From Acanthococcus lagerstroemiae (lineage: Eukaryota; Arthropoda; Insecta; Hemiptera; Eriococcidae): a stretch of 64,000 bases of DNA. A program made the translations under genes and the position numbers. The DNA is taken from positions 27,425,312 through 27,489,311 of the forward strand of contig CM063113.1 in the NCBI GenBank assembly GCA_031841125.1, given 5' to 3'. Positions 1 to 9,795 of this stretch are shown here, piece by piece (position 1 is the stretch's first letter; each line of letters begins with the position of its first letter). The notes beneath the pieces are model-generated. The model was given only the letters and a program-made list of their open reading frames with translations. It was not told where the DNA came from and did not search any database.

Positions 1-420
1 TAGATTTCTTTTTATTTTGGTTATGATTTCGCTAGTAAACCATGGTGGGTAAGAACTGCCACTCATTTTCTTTTTTAAAGGAAATAAATCTCTGATTATA
101 TCAAAAACCGATTCTTGATAGTATTTAGCAGCACAATTGCAATCCACAGAATTACATAATTCATTCCAGTCTTTCTCTGCAAACCTTTCGTACAATTGGC
201 AAGAAATCAGCCTTCGGAAAGTTAAAGTAACAGTGTGATTAGTTTCTCTTTGAGATGTTCTACCTAATACTCCGACAAAGTACATTGTTATTAACAAAGG
301 GGGATGGTGATTATCCACCTGGTCAACTACTGAGGTATCCCTTATAACCTTAATATCCTCAAAATTTGCGAGAACCAGATCGAGTGTTTTACCAGCTGTA
401 TCGTTTGCTAATACCCACAT
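1..420 (-). pseudogene. LINE endonuclease C-terminal part and linker (remnant)
   Basis: Read on the minus strand from 420 down, the translation gives a block of the form TLDLVLANFEDIKVIRD followed by VDNHHPPLLITMYF. This is the usual end of an APE-type endonuclease in Jockey/CR1-group LINEs (LDLVL, then a D..HHP block). A linker follows that ends near PPWFTSEIITKIKRNL, which normally precedes the reverse transcriptase. It is the downstream half of the endonuclease at 1402-1860; the two are separated by an element on the other strand at about 421-1380. The window begins before the RT domain, so that part cannot be seen. The homology to LINE endonucleases is clear. The exact clade is an inference. 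Confidence 0.7.
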
Positions 421-1380
421 GGGAAGCTTGGGAAAAGGGGAGAATGTGTGGTTTTCAGATGCTTCTAAGAATGACCAAGTTGTAAGAATCGGGATCACGA
501 AAGCAAGAGACGCTGACAACTATTCAATGGCACTGGTATCCTCCAAGCAGGGGTAATGGTCATCACGGTGACCATTGATAGAAGCCAGCAGAAGGGCCTT
601 GTTAATAGACAGGTCTATACCTGTACAGATAGTTAACGGCTATTAAGGCACTATCGTCACACCAAAGTACATCCCTGGTGGTGGCGGAGTGTGTTAACGA
701 ATTATACACCCTTGCTCACGAGGACCGTGTCACCATACTATGGACACCGGGACACTGCCGCGTAAAAGGGAACATGATCGCTGGCAAGCTAGCGAAGGAA
801 GGCATAAAGATTAAAGAAGGATGAACTGGCAACAACCAGATCGTGTCTTCCTGTAGCATACAGCTTCATGAAATCCAAAATAAAGGCTTAGATAAGTAAG
901 CAGAGGGAAATGCACTGGCGATTGGCCAGTAGCATGAAAGTCAGCAAAACACTGATAAAGGGCGCACCCAGTAAGTATACCAAGTTCCTATTAGGGCTTG
1001 ACAGGAAACATGCAACACTCATGGTCGGACTACGAACTGGTCATGGGGCCACAAAACACGTATGGTATAAAATAGGAGTGGTGAAAAGCGGCTCCTGTAT
1101 GTACTGTGGAGAAGAGGAAGAAACCTCGACCCACATCATATGTCAATTCCCAGCAATAGCTGGGACAAGACGCGAAGCACTGGGGCTACAATATCCAGCG
1201 CCCAGTGAAGTCAATCGGATAGAGCTCAAGAAAATTCTCACTTTGGCAATAAGAATGAGGCTACTGACCTGATCCTGAACAGCAACTTGAGGAGTAGTGC
1301 AATGGACTACAAAATCTGAGCACTCGGCGCATACAGCACCACCTCACACAAATGAAAAATGAAAGATGAAAAGTATTTTA
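421..1380 (+). pseudogene. RNase H and CCHC tail of an I-group-like LINE, copy 1
   Basis: The start (about 440) reads ENVWFSDASK, matching the first catalytic Asp region of a LINE RNase H. Near 733 it reads VTILWTPGHCRVKGN, matching the WxPGHxGxxGNE region, and then an open frame at 910-1272 encodes a 120-residue C-terminus. That C-terminus has a CMYCGEEEETSTHIICQ knuckle (C-x2-C-x8-H-x4-C). Stops and shifts break the RNase H part. The 3' tail (ACACAAATGAAAAATGAAAG) ends near 1380, where the interrupted minus-strand endonuclease resumes, so this is an insertion into that older element. Related copies lie at 13985-14450 and 34690-35440, all on the plus strand. It is 5'-truncated. I-group placement rests on RNase H plus the terminal knuckle. 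Confidence 0.7.
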
Positions 1381-1401
1381 CCTAAAATATTGACTACACA
1401 A

Positions 1402-1860
1402 TCAAACGCATGCAACTGATTTATGTACTTCCAGGAATAGCTGCAAGTCAGAATATGTTCTATCAGCATAATATATTAATTTATCATCATTAAAGTAGGG
1501 TAGGTTGAAATCGCCAATTAAAATAACATTTTCATGTATTAAACCTGCCTCCGTTATTTTCTCAGAAATTGCCACGTATTCTTCTCTTGGTAGACAAGGT
1601 GGAAAGTAAAAAGGACTTGTAAGTACAGGTATGCATGCCTCTAAGTATACTCTAATCCATAAATGCTCACAATTGCTCTTTGGTAACTCCAGCTCCACCA
1701 CCCGCTCTGCCTTACCACCTTACCTCCTCTCAACACCAAGAGCCTCCTGCCTGTCCTTACGAAACACCATTATGTTGCTTATCAAAAAGCTCTCCATTTT
1801 GCATACCACTATGTCACCACGTTTCTGTCAGGGCGTTTAGTACAGGCAAGTGAACTCAAT
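1402..1860 (-). pseudogene. LINE APE-type endonuclease, N-terminal half (remnant)
   Basis: The minus-strand frame at 1701-1402 contains VILIGDFNLPYF, the GDFN metal-binding motif of APE-type LINE endonucleases, followed by DLQLFLEVHKSVACV. Just upstream (1702-1860), after frame changes, pieces resembling LTETW, ELFD and VFRKDR can be seen. These are the standard earlier blocks of Jockey/CR1-group endonucleases. The reading stops at 1402 exactly where the plus-strand RNase H element begins, and continues at 420-1. In an intact LINE this domain nicks the target DNA to prime reverse transcription. At least two frameshifts show that it is dead. Confidence 0.7.
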
Positions 1861-3764
1861 ATCCTTTCCCCAATACCAAGCTGATTGATCATATCTACAA
1901 AACGATTTTAGGATTACTAAACGAGGATTTGAAAGGAGTGAGAAAGGGGAAGTGAAAGTAGGCGTAGAGTACTCTATCCACAACCAACGCCAGAAGTAAA
2001 AATAGGAGACATTTATTCGGCTACCGGCTGAAAGCTCACAGTCAACGGCTTCCTTGTCATCTGTGGAGATATAATAAATGCGAATACGAGACAAAGCGAC
2101 GCACAGTAGGCCGAGAACTCGAATACACCAGTTATACTGTAAAAATTGGAAAATTATGAAGATAGGGATGCGCCGGTTACTGCCACGCTTATCATCCAGT
2201 AAGCATAAATAAATAATGTATTTAGTTGAGAGCACTTTCTGGAGGATAGTTCATCTCTTCGTATACATTAAATTTCAAGGCTCGCAAAGCCGACGAGGAA
2301 TTTGTTATTACTGATTCCAGTACAAGGTTTGTCGGAAATTTCAAAACAGTTTACAAATTTGTGGCGAGAAATTGTCCAAGACTCCGTTCAGTCTGACGGG
2401 CCGATCTCGATTGACGATATCGTCAAACAGAAACATGAAAAGGGATAAAGAAAAAAATGAAGAAGAAAAAACTGAAAAATATATAAAGGGTTAAGCACAT
2501 TCGGGCACGAAAAAACCTAACACCGACAATACACATAATATAGTTTGGCTGGAAGTCCGTGGTGGATTTTATTCTCCGTCGTTTAAACTGCCCAACTGCC
2601 TGTAAATTCTATTCGGTTTGATCCGCTAAGAAGGCGAGAAAGGCAGAAAATAGAAGAAGAAGAATACGGAAAAAAGGATAAAATAATAAAGTATACTTTT
2701 CTTCAGATGACGATAATAGTATTTTTAGAGAAAAAGAAGGCAAAAAGTGCCTCAAAAAGAAAGAGGGATAAAAGGCTCGAAGAGAAGAATGGTGAATGGG
2801 CTCTTTTAACTGGAAGCAAATAATTTACCTCCGCGAATGAAGCAAGTTCTTTTTTCGTAGAAAAACGATACTTTTCGATTTCTTTCTTCGAGGAACGCGT
2901 GCCCGAAAAGAGAAAGAAAAGAAAACTAAAGATTTTTTTTTACAAAATTTTCGCATTTTCACCCTCTTCCGGCTTCGCTTAAGGCTCATTTCTAGGAAAA
3001 TGGTTAATGGAATAGAACAAGCACGAATTGTGTAAGGTGCCGAATGAAAAGAGAGAAAAAATATATCGCGGCGCTTTTTAAAACGTCGTTCAACCTCTCC
3101 GGCAACGATGACCGGGAGGGGGCACAGGAGAGAGCGAAAGTGCGAACGCCGAGTACATAAGAAGAGAAAAACCCGCGTTGAGAAAATCCGAAATATTTTT
3201 AATTTAAAAGGCTATCTCCACGTCGGAGAGGGATATTTCTCTGGCCGGATTACGAAAGTGCCCCGGCTCAAACCCGTCCCGAAAAACTGGGCCGAGATAA
3301 ATTGCGGTTAACGCTGACGACGCTAATGAAAAACAGCCAACAGCTTTGATGCCGCTCGCGGCTCCCGGCTCTGTACACGTAAATATATATCTATAGTTGC
3401 CGGCAATGAGGTGTCATCATTAGTTCGGGCAGAAATTCTGGCTTAACGCCGTCGTAGCGCTTTTTTACGCCCATAAACCATCGTAATATCCGCGCGCGTT
3501 CTTGCATTTTTATCCTTCCCGAGTCATTTTCACGCCCGCGCGTCCGCCACGCCGCGTTCGCCCGTCGACGTGTACTCGTCCGCAAAGTCAGGCCGCGCCG
3601 TGTCGCAGCCCCAAACCCGCTCAGCCGAACCGATAAGCCCGTAATTAGAGAGCTCCGGCTAAAGCTCGACTAAATCTCCGCGTTTCCGCACATACTTAGG
3701 CACGCGGCGGCGGCTACATTTACCAAACATTTGTCCCTTCGGCTGTACCCAGACCTTTTGTTTA
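1861..3764. other. No gene recognised; GC-richer non-coding DNA
   Basis: Short open frames occur on both strands (for example 1837-2235 minus and 3108-3311 plus), but none resembles a known protein. The part at about 3060-3720 is clearly richer in G+C and CpG than the flanks and is low in recognisable repeats. It may be unique host sequence. I see no feature I can support. Confidence 0.4.
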
Positions 3765-3769
3765 TAAAG

Positions 3770-3904
3770 TAGGACCTCAGATACGCACCGAACTACTTCC
3801 AGTTCACCGATGCACAAAATACACTCTTTGTAAGATCGCCTTGAGAGTTCTGCTGAGTCCTGATGGTTTAAGCCTGTAGGTGCATGAGCAGTATAGTAAA
3901 AACA
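3770..3904 (+). repeat. Repeat E, left copy, beside the BEL element
   Basis: This resembles 13855-13985 on the other side of the BEL element. Shared blocks include GATGCACAAA, CTTTGTA.GATCGCC, TTCT.CTGA.TCC and AGGTGCA.GA. With the BEL element removed the two copies lie head to tail about 170 bp apart, so the target site was probably a short tandem repeat. Its origin is not known. Confidence 0.5.
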
Positions 3905-3909
3905 TTGTC

Positions 3910-4113
3910 TGTTAATGGAAAAATGATCTCGTCTTATCTATGTAATTTTGCGTGTATTAGCCTCTTATCTTTTAGAACCCGTTATGTCGTATTCTGTTAG
4001 TTGTCGAGTTTTTCTACCTTTTCGTGTTCGCTAAAATCAGTCAGTCTTGAACGTTCACCTTTGAACTTCGAATATACGTGTAAATTTTACTCGTTCTTGT
4101 TTTTATGTGAACA
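3910..4113 (+). repeat. BEL/Pao 5' LTR
   Basis: 204 bp, from TGTTAATGG to TATGTGAACA. It matches the 3' LTR everywhere except position 8 (G here, A there). It should hold the promoter and polyadenylation signals, but I cannot point to a clear TATA box. Confidence 0.93.
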
Positions 4114-4119
4114 GTTTTG

Positions 4120-4136
4120 TGGTCCTCCGGGCATGT
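4120..4136 (+). promoter_or_regulatory. Candidate primer-binding site of the BEL element
   Basis: Six bases after the 5' LTR the sequence reads TGGTCCTCCGGGCATG. The TGG start is what a tRNA 3' CCA end would pair with. I could not assign the tRNA, so this rests on position and the TGG alone. Confidence 0.4.
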
Positions 4137-4272
4137 TTCCACCAAAATAGTGTAGCAGATCGCTAAAGTTTTTAGCAATTTCGTTTTTTCGGGTGAGTTA
4201 AGTCATACTCAGAGTCGATTTCGGTTGTGCGGATTAAGATCGTGTTTGTGAGCGTGGCAATAAGTCACAAAG

Positions 4273-5475
4273 ATGGAGGCGCTCAAAAAAGAACGCCGAT
4301 ATCAGATGTTGAGCCTTTCTAGGCTGAAAGGTCAGATGGATGATCTGCTCAAGCAGAAAACGCTCAGTCTCGAGCTCGTGTCAAAAATGGAAACCACCAT
4401 CGAAACCTACTACCAACCTGAATTGAAGACGTTCGTGGAGAGAACGCAAAAAGCGTTGATGCTGCTCAGCGACAAGGAAGAAGACAAAGCTGATCGTGAG
4501 GCAGAAGAAGTAATGTTCGACGAAATGGACAGGTATCGTGAAGTGGCAGTTAATTTTCAGGCTAAAATTAAATCGTATCAATCCAAACTATCGAATGATA
4601 AGGCTAGGCAATCTTTGGTGCCGGCTACCGGAGCAGCGGCAGGCTCGTTACTCAATGCTCAACTCCAGAATCAATTCGCCAAAGTTGATTACCCTTCGTT
4701 TAACGGTGATCTAACTAAATTCTTCGAGTGGAAAAGTTTGTTTTGTAATTTGATCCACAATAGGCCTGAAACGGAAATGGGAAATACGTTGAAATTGTAT
4801 TACCTAAAGAAAGCGATGATTGGTGAAATCGAAGGAATATTAACTGATTTTGAACTCTCCGACGAGGGTTACGTCCGAGCCTGGGATTTCGTAATGTTTC
4901 GATTCGAAAAGAGGAGGTCGATAGTAAAAGCTTTCTTTCGAAAATTGCAGCATTTAGAGTCGATAAGAAACGAGCAAAGCCTGCAAAAGCTGTTAGATTC
5001 CACAAATACCATAATTCGAGGCCTAACCGCAGCAGGCGAAGAGGTGAATGACACCTTTTCCCGGTACTTAGCTTTCCATATATCAACGAAGTTAGATGCA
5101 GCAACGCTAAAAGATTGGGAAGATTCCGTAACAAGTACCGATACCTATCCAAAGTTCGAGCAACTGAGTAAATTTTTGCAGTGCCGTGCATTCGCAGCTG
5201 AAGAAAGGCAACGAGAAGCTGAATTTCAGGCAGAAAGTTCATCAAAAGAAAGCAAGGAGCCCAGAAAGTTTCGTGAAGGTCGCGAAAAAGAACGGAAATC
5301 GTTTTCGACCACAGTGGGGCGAAAGCCTAAATGTGTACTATGTTCGCAGATCGATTACTTGGCGTCGATGCAAGTCGTGTTGTTATCTGCGCTCGTATGC
5401 AAGCCGTGTTGTCGCCTGCGCTCGCTGTTGAGATATCTGGTGTTACATACCGTGCGTGCTATTTCTTGCTTTTAA
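4273..5475 (+). pseudogene. gag: BEL/Pao gag (DUF1759-type), 3' end cut by the Jockey insertion
   Basis: The ATG at 4273 lies 159 bases after the 5' LTR and opens a 400-residue frame. The first ~110 residues look like a coiled coil, rich in K, E, L and Q. Residues about 135-330 carry the DUF1759-type gag core, recognisable from PSFNGDLTKFFEWKSLF, then RRSIVKAFFRKLQHLE, and LDAATLKDWE. A basic linker follows and then CVLC, the start of a zinc knuckle, near 5332. The remaining ~45 residues to the stop at 5475 do not look like gag and probably read into the Jockey 5' end. Gag would form the particle that packages the element RNA. The rest of the knuckle and the linker to the protease are missing. 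Confidence 0.85.
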
Positions 5476-5570
5476 CTTTATCTTCTACCTCACATAAATT
5501 GTATATTGCTAACAATTTTTGAGTCGTTACCCCACGCGGCCGCTTCCCCCTTTGGGGCACTTGCAGAGTC

Positions 5571-6852
5571 ATGCCTGACTCATCGCAGGCCCTCAAGTCC
5601 ACCAGTACCGAGAAACCTACCGAAAAATCATCTACCGCCATAAACGCAAATAAGAAATGTACCGGACAGACGCCAATCACCGACTTCACATCCTTCCAAT
5701 GGCAAGCAACGAATAAAAAACGAAAAATCAGCGACACCTCGCCCTCCCCACCAAAAGGGGCTAAGGGTAAGTCTACCGGTCAACCTATTCTAATTTCTAA
5801 CAAATATTCGCTCTTGACTGAATCGAGTACCACTACACCGCAGAACGAGGAGAGGCCCTCCTCCGTCCCCCCTACACCGACTAATCAACCGAAACCGCCG
5901 CCAATCTTTGTACGCGCAGTGACAAATTATCGAGGAATGATCGAAAGTATTACAGCTATTATACCTAAAGACCAATTCACCGTCAAATCGTTATCCAACG
6001 GATCGGTTAAAATACTAGTCACTACAGTTGACAGTTATCGCACCCTTATAAGGGACTTTAGAAATCGCAGTCTGCAATTTTACACTTACCAGCTGAAGAC
6101 TGAGCGAGCGTTACGTGTGGTCATACGTGGTCTTCATCACACAATTCCTACGGCGGAAATTCAAACCGCGTTAACCGAAATCGGATACGAAGTACGTAAC
6201 GTCGTTAATATCCGCAATTATCGTTCCAAAGAGCCGCTTCCTCTCTTTTTTATCGACCTTGAACCCACCGAAACTAATCGTTCAATCTTCAAACTTAGAT
6301 CGCTGCTATACCAAAAAGTTCGCGTTGAATCGCCGCGACCTCGTACTGACATTGCGCAGTGCCAGCGCTGTCAACAGTATGGACACACAAGGACTTACTG
6401 CATGCTCCCCCCCCCCCGTTTGCGTCAAATGCGGGGAGGAACATGATAATCGTACTTGCACGAAACCCCCTGAGGCTACACCGAAGTGCGGGCTCTGTGA
6501 AGGTGAGCACACCGCCAATTATCGAGGCTGCTCAATCTACATGAAACTAAAAAACAATATCGCAAATAGATCGAACTTACGTACCGCTCCTCCCGAAGTT
6601 CATCAACCTTCTATCGCTAATGCCAGCACCGTCTCCCATCTTAACGATGCTTTAGTGCAACCAAATCCTACGTACGCTCAAATCGCAGGCACTAATGCCC
6701 CCCCTACCGTTGCTCCGGCATCGTCAACTGAACAACTGCTAACAAAAATGTGTGGACAATTTGAAATCATGTGCGCACAGATGACCAGCTTGTTTAATCA
6801 AAACCAGCAAATGTTCGACTTGCTATTCAAACTCGTATCGAAACTGGTGTAA
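5571..6852 (+). pseudogene. Jockey LINE ORF1 (PRE_C2HC plus CCHC knuckles), frameshifted
   Basis: The frame opens at ATG 5571 and runs 291 residues to 6446. The second half continues in another frame, open at 6259-6852. The first frame has a low-complexity, T/P/K-rich N-terminus (~100 residues). The domain typical of Jockey ORF1 proteins follows (LRVVIRGLHHTIPTAEI, a PRE_C2HC-type fold), then a knuckle CQRCQQYGHTRTYC. The second frame holds two more knuckles, CVKCGEEHDNRTC and CGLCEGEHTANYRGC. The break falls at an 11-C run (6407-6417), so a one-base length change explains it. The product would bind element RNA. The full protein would be about 427 residues. The break could be a mutation, a sequence error or, less likely, recoding. 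Confidence 0.8.
6407..6417 (+). other. Eleven-C run at the ORF1 frame break
   Basis: Eleven consecutive C bases lie between the first and second CCHC knuckles. The frame must change here for ORF1 to stay continuous. Long homopolymers are prone both to replication slippage and to sequencing error. Confidence 0.85.
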
Positions 6853-6854
6853 TG
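6850..6854 (+). promoter_or_regulatory. TAATG stop/start overlap between ORF1 and ORF2
   Basis: The ORF1 stop TAA (6850-6852) and the ORF2 ATG (6852-6854) share one base. In the Bombyx LINE SART1 a UAAUG of this kind has been shown to support ORF2 translation by termination and reinitiation. The same use here is an inference from the arrangement. Confidence 0.7.
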
Positions 6855-9533
6855 CCCACCACTACATCGAGACTCGCCTTTCAAACCCGCGTCCTCACCT
6901 GGAACGCGAACGGTCTGCTGGCCCGTAAATCGGAGCTTGCCACCTTTCTACTCACCGAGCAAGTTGACATCGCACTTATTACCGAGACACACCTAACGCC
7001 CCGGACACGCGCTGAGATAAGGGGTTACGACTGTTACCTATGCAACCACCCTAGTGGCGAGTCGCACGGTGGATCGGCAATCTTCATACGACAAAATGTA
7101 CAGCATCATGCCGAAAGTAATTTCCGCACCGAGAAGTTACAAGCCACGGTCATCTCTGTCCGTCTTCATAATGGATCGTACGCGAAAATCGCTGCAGTCT
7201 ATAGCCCGCCACGACACGCTGTTACCGCTCACGACTATGGAGCGCTATTCGCGCACTTGGGTCATAAATGGCTCGCAGGCGGTGATTTCAACGCGAAACA
7301 TCAACTCTGGGGCTCCCGTCTTAGTACCCCCAAAGGCCGACAACTCCACGCAGCCATAACGTCCAACGGTGTGCATAGTCACTCTACCGGCAAACCAACG
7401 CACTGGCCCACGGATCCTTCCAAGAGACCAGACTGTATCGACTTCTTTCTCAGTAAAGGTATCACGAGCAATTACATCGATCTAACAACTGTGCACGATC
7501 TTTCATCGGACCATTCACCGATCCTCCTTACGCTTAGTAACGTGATATTAACGAAGCCAGTAAAACCGCAACTGACGAACAAACTTACCGACTGGACCCG
7601 GTTCCGCGAATCCGTCTCTGCTGATCTTGACCTCAGAGTCAAACTCAAATCTACTGCAGATATAGATCGTGCAATCAACTATTTTCAAGCCGTTCTAACG
7701 CGCGCAGCCACCTTGGCAACACCACCACCTAAACCGGCTCCTGTATCGTCAACCTATCCACGTGCCATCCTTGATCTGATCCGGAAGCGCCGAGCGGCTA
7801 GACACAAATGGCAGCGCTCCCGTCACCCAGATGACAAAACACGATTTAACGCTATTAACCGGAAGGTCAAGGACCTGATATTGAAAGTCAATAACGCAAC
7901 ATTCACCGCTTTCATCGAGTCGATCGACGCCTCCGCGGATACCAACTACTCGCTCTGGCGAGTGGCCAAAGCGGCCCGGCGACCGAAGGAGTACTCCCCT
8001 CCGCTCCAACTTACAACGACCACTTACGCTCATAGTGATACTGAAAAAGCCGAGGCTTTTGCCGAACATCTCGAGGGGGTGTTTCAGCCTAATAGTATCA
8101 CTTCATCGATATCGCCGACTATCCATCACCACCCTGGACCCGCCATTAAGCCGGTTACACCGAAGGAAATCGCACGTACAGTCAAGAAATCGAAGCGTCG
8201 GAAGGCTCCTGGCCTCGATCTAATCACCTCCGGCATCCTGACCGAGTGTCCGAAGAAGGCTTTAGTTTTCCTTACTTACATTTACAACGCTTCCTTCCGC
8301 TTCTCCTATTTTCCCCAACTTTGGAAAACCGCCAAAGTTATCCTCATCCCCAAACCCGGTAAGCCGGCTGACGCTCTCACATCCTACCGTCCCATATCCC
8401 TCCTCAGCACCCTCTCCAAAATATTCGAAAAGCTCCTCCTTCCCCGCCTTCTCTCTATTATCGAACCTCTTGGTATCATCCCGCCGCAGCAATTCGGCTT
8501 CCGACGTAAACACGCTACTATCGAACAGGCACACCGTATCGTAACCAAGGTACGGAATGCCCTTGAAGCAAAAGAATTCTGCCCCGCGGTTTTCTTAGAC
8601 GTAAAGCAAGCCTTTGATCGTGTTTGGATCGAAGGCCTACTTCATAAAATTAGCGACTACATACCGTCTGCGTACATCGAACTCCTCCGATCTTACCTCA
8701 CCAACCGTTCTTTCGAGGTCCACTATGGGGAGGCCAAATCCACTACCCGAGCTATCGCAGCTGGGGTGCCCCAGGGCAGTGTCCTGGGCCCCCTCCTCTA
8801 CGTTCTCTACACCGCCGATATACCGATCACCGAGTCTACCGATCTCGCCACGTTTGCGGATGATACCGCAATTGTCGCCTCTCACTGTTCCTACGACACT
8901 GCCACTGCACTCCTGCAAACCGCCTTAGACCGTATATCCTCCTGGATGAAGGAGTGGAAAATTGCAGTCAACACCGATAAGTCAGTTTACGTGATATTTA
9001 CTCTCCGTAACTGTCCACCGTCTCCCATCACCTTAAATCAAAACACGCTGTTACCGTCTCCCACCGTTAAATACCTTGGGCTCACGTTGGACTCCAAACT
9101 TACGTGGCGCCCACATATCGAGAGAAAACGAGAAGAGCTTAAGATCCGCTTTCGCTCCCTCTTTTGGCTTCTACGTGCTCGTAACCGTTTATCGCTAACC
9201 AATAAACGATTGCTATACATCGCAATCTTGCGGCCTCTTTGGTCCTACGCTGCTCCCCTCTGGGGCAGTGCAGCTGCCGCTAACATCAACATCCTACAAC
9301 GGCAACAGAATCTCATACTGCGGCGCCTTACCGGTGCCCCGTGGTACGTCACCAATCGGGGCCTCCATGCCGACCTTAATGTTCCTACCGTAATCGAGAC
9401 TATTCGACAACTCTCCACCGCATACGAAAACCGGCTACATCGACATATCAACACCCTGGCCATCCAGTTGCTTGATCCACCGCCCATCCTGCGTCTTCGC
9501 CGACGTCATTTCATCGATCTCACTACATTGTAG
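6852..9533 (+). CDS. Jockey LINE ORF2: endonuclease and reverse transcriptase
   Basis: 893 residues, uninterrupted. The APE-type endonuclease occupies residues ~10-230, with TWNANGLL, ITETHL, GGDFNAKH and the catalytic SDHSPILL. The RT lies at residues ~430-720, with APGLDLITSGIL, SYRPISLLS, FLDVKQAFDRVW (first Asp), [13 protein letters not shown] and TFADDTAIV (FADD catalytic pair). A thumb and C-terminal region follow (VKYLGLTLDSKLTW, LWGSAAAANINILQRQQN). No RNase H or terminal CCHC is present, which fits Jockey. The enzyme would nick target DNA and copy the element RNA at the nick. All key residues I can check are present, so this ORF2 could be functional. Its start is fixed by the TAATG overlap with ORF1. 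Confidence 0.93.
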   Translation: MPTTTSRLAFQTRVLTWNANGLLARKSELATFLLTEQVDIALITETHLTPRTRAEIRGYDCYLCNHPSGESHGGSAIFIRQNVQHHAESNFRTEKLQATVISVRLHNGSYAKIAAVYSPPRHAVTAHDYGALFAHLGHKWLAGGDFNAKHQLWGSRLSTPKGRQLHAAITSNGVHSHSTGKPTHWPTDPSKRPDCIDFFLSKGITSNYIDLTTVHDLSSDHSPILLTLSNVILTKPVKPQLTNKLTDWTRFRESVSADLDLRVKLKSTADIDRAINYFQAVLTRAATLATPPPKPAPVSSTYPRAILDLIRKRRAARHKWQRSRHPDDKTRFNAINRKVKDLILKVNNATFTAFIESIDASADTNYSLWRVAKAARRPKEYSPPLQLTTTTYAHSDTEKAEAFAEHLEGVFQPNSITSSISPTIHHHPGPAIKPVTPKEIARTVKKSKRRKAPGLDLITSGILTECPKKALVFLTYIYNASFRFSYFPQLWKTAKVILIPKPGKPADALTSYRPISLLSTLSKIFEKLLLPRLLSIIEPLGIIPPQQFGFRRKHATIEQAHRIVTKVRNALEAKEFCPAVFLDVKQAFDRVWIEGLLHKISDYIPSAYIELLRSYLTNRSFEVHYGEAKSTTRAIAAGVPQGSVLGPLLYVLYTADIPITESTDLATFADDTAIVASHCSYDTATALLQTALDRISSWMKEWKIAVNTDKSVYVIFTLRNCPPSPITLNQNTLLPSPTVKYLGLTLDSKLTWRPHIERKREELKIRFRSLFWLLRARNRLSLTNKRLLYIAILRPLWSYAAPLWGSAAAANINILQRQQNLILRRLTGAPWYVTNRGLHADLNVPTVIETIRQLSTAYENRLHRHINTLAIQLLDPPPILRLRRRHFIDLTTL

Positions 9534-9770
9534 CTCTACCGTAATTATCAACCCTAATTAGGTCGTACACTGTATCGTATTGATCCTATTTACCGCCAAG
9601 TTATTTACCATTAATCGTTAAGACTCTGTATCGTCATCCCTGTACAAATAACAAGTCAACGTTATCTTCTTTACGGTCAGCGGGAATGCCCGCTCACGGT
9701 AAATTCATGTAAATGCATTTTTATCCTTACGTGTAAATGTATCGTTATACAGTTCATGTAATAAACTATT

Positions 9771-9795
9771 AAAAAAAAAAAAAAAAAAAAAAAAA
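9771..9795 (+). other. Poly(A) tail of the Jockey LINE
   Basis: Twenty-five A bases, preceded by AATAAACTATT, mark the 3' end of the LINE. The next bases (GGTGAAGGAGC) are BEL pol sequence. Confidence 0.9.

Larger units (their letters stand above)
5345..9795 (+). mobile_element. Jockey-clade LINE inside the BEL element
   Basis: The element has a short 5' region, ORF1 with a PRE_C2HC-type domain and CCHC knuckles, an 893-residue ORF2 with endonuclease and RT, a ~240-bp 3' UTR and a 25-base poly(A) at 9771-9795. BEL sequence resumes at 9796. The 5' boundary is approximate: the last clear gag residues end near 5340, and 5363-5429 holds an imperfect ~30-bp direct repeat (GCAAG.CGTGTTGT..), possibly from the LINE 5' UTR. 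I find no TSD. The end of the gag knuckle and the first part of the protease are absent, so the insertion probably came with a small target deletion. It is close to full length. Confidence 0.85.

Noticed and set aside
3108..3311. 67-residue very basic frame
   Set aside because: Short, R/K-rich from local composition, no similarity recognised.
4381..5245. Minus-strand frames opposite BEL gag
   Set aside because: Antisense shadows of the gag reading frame.
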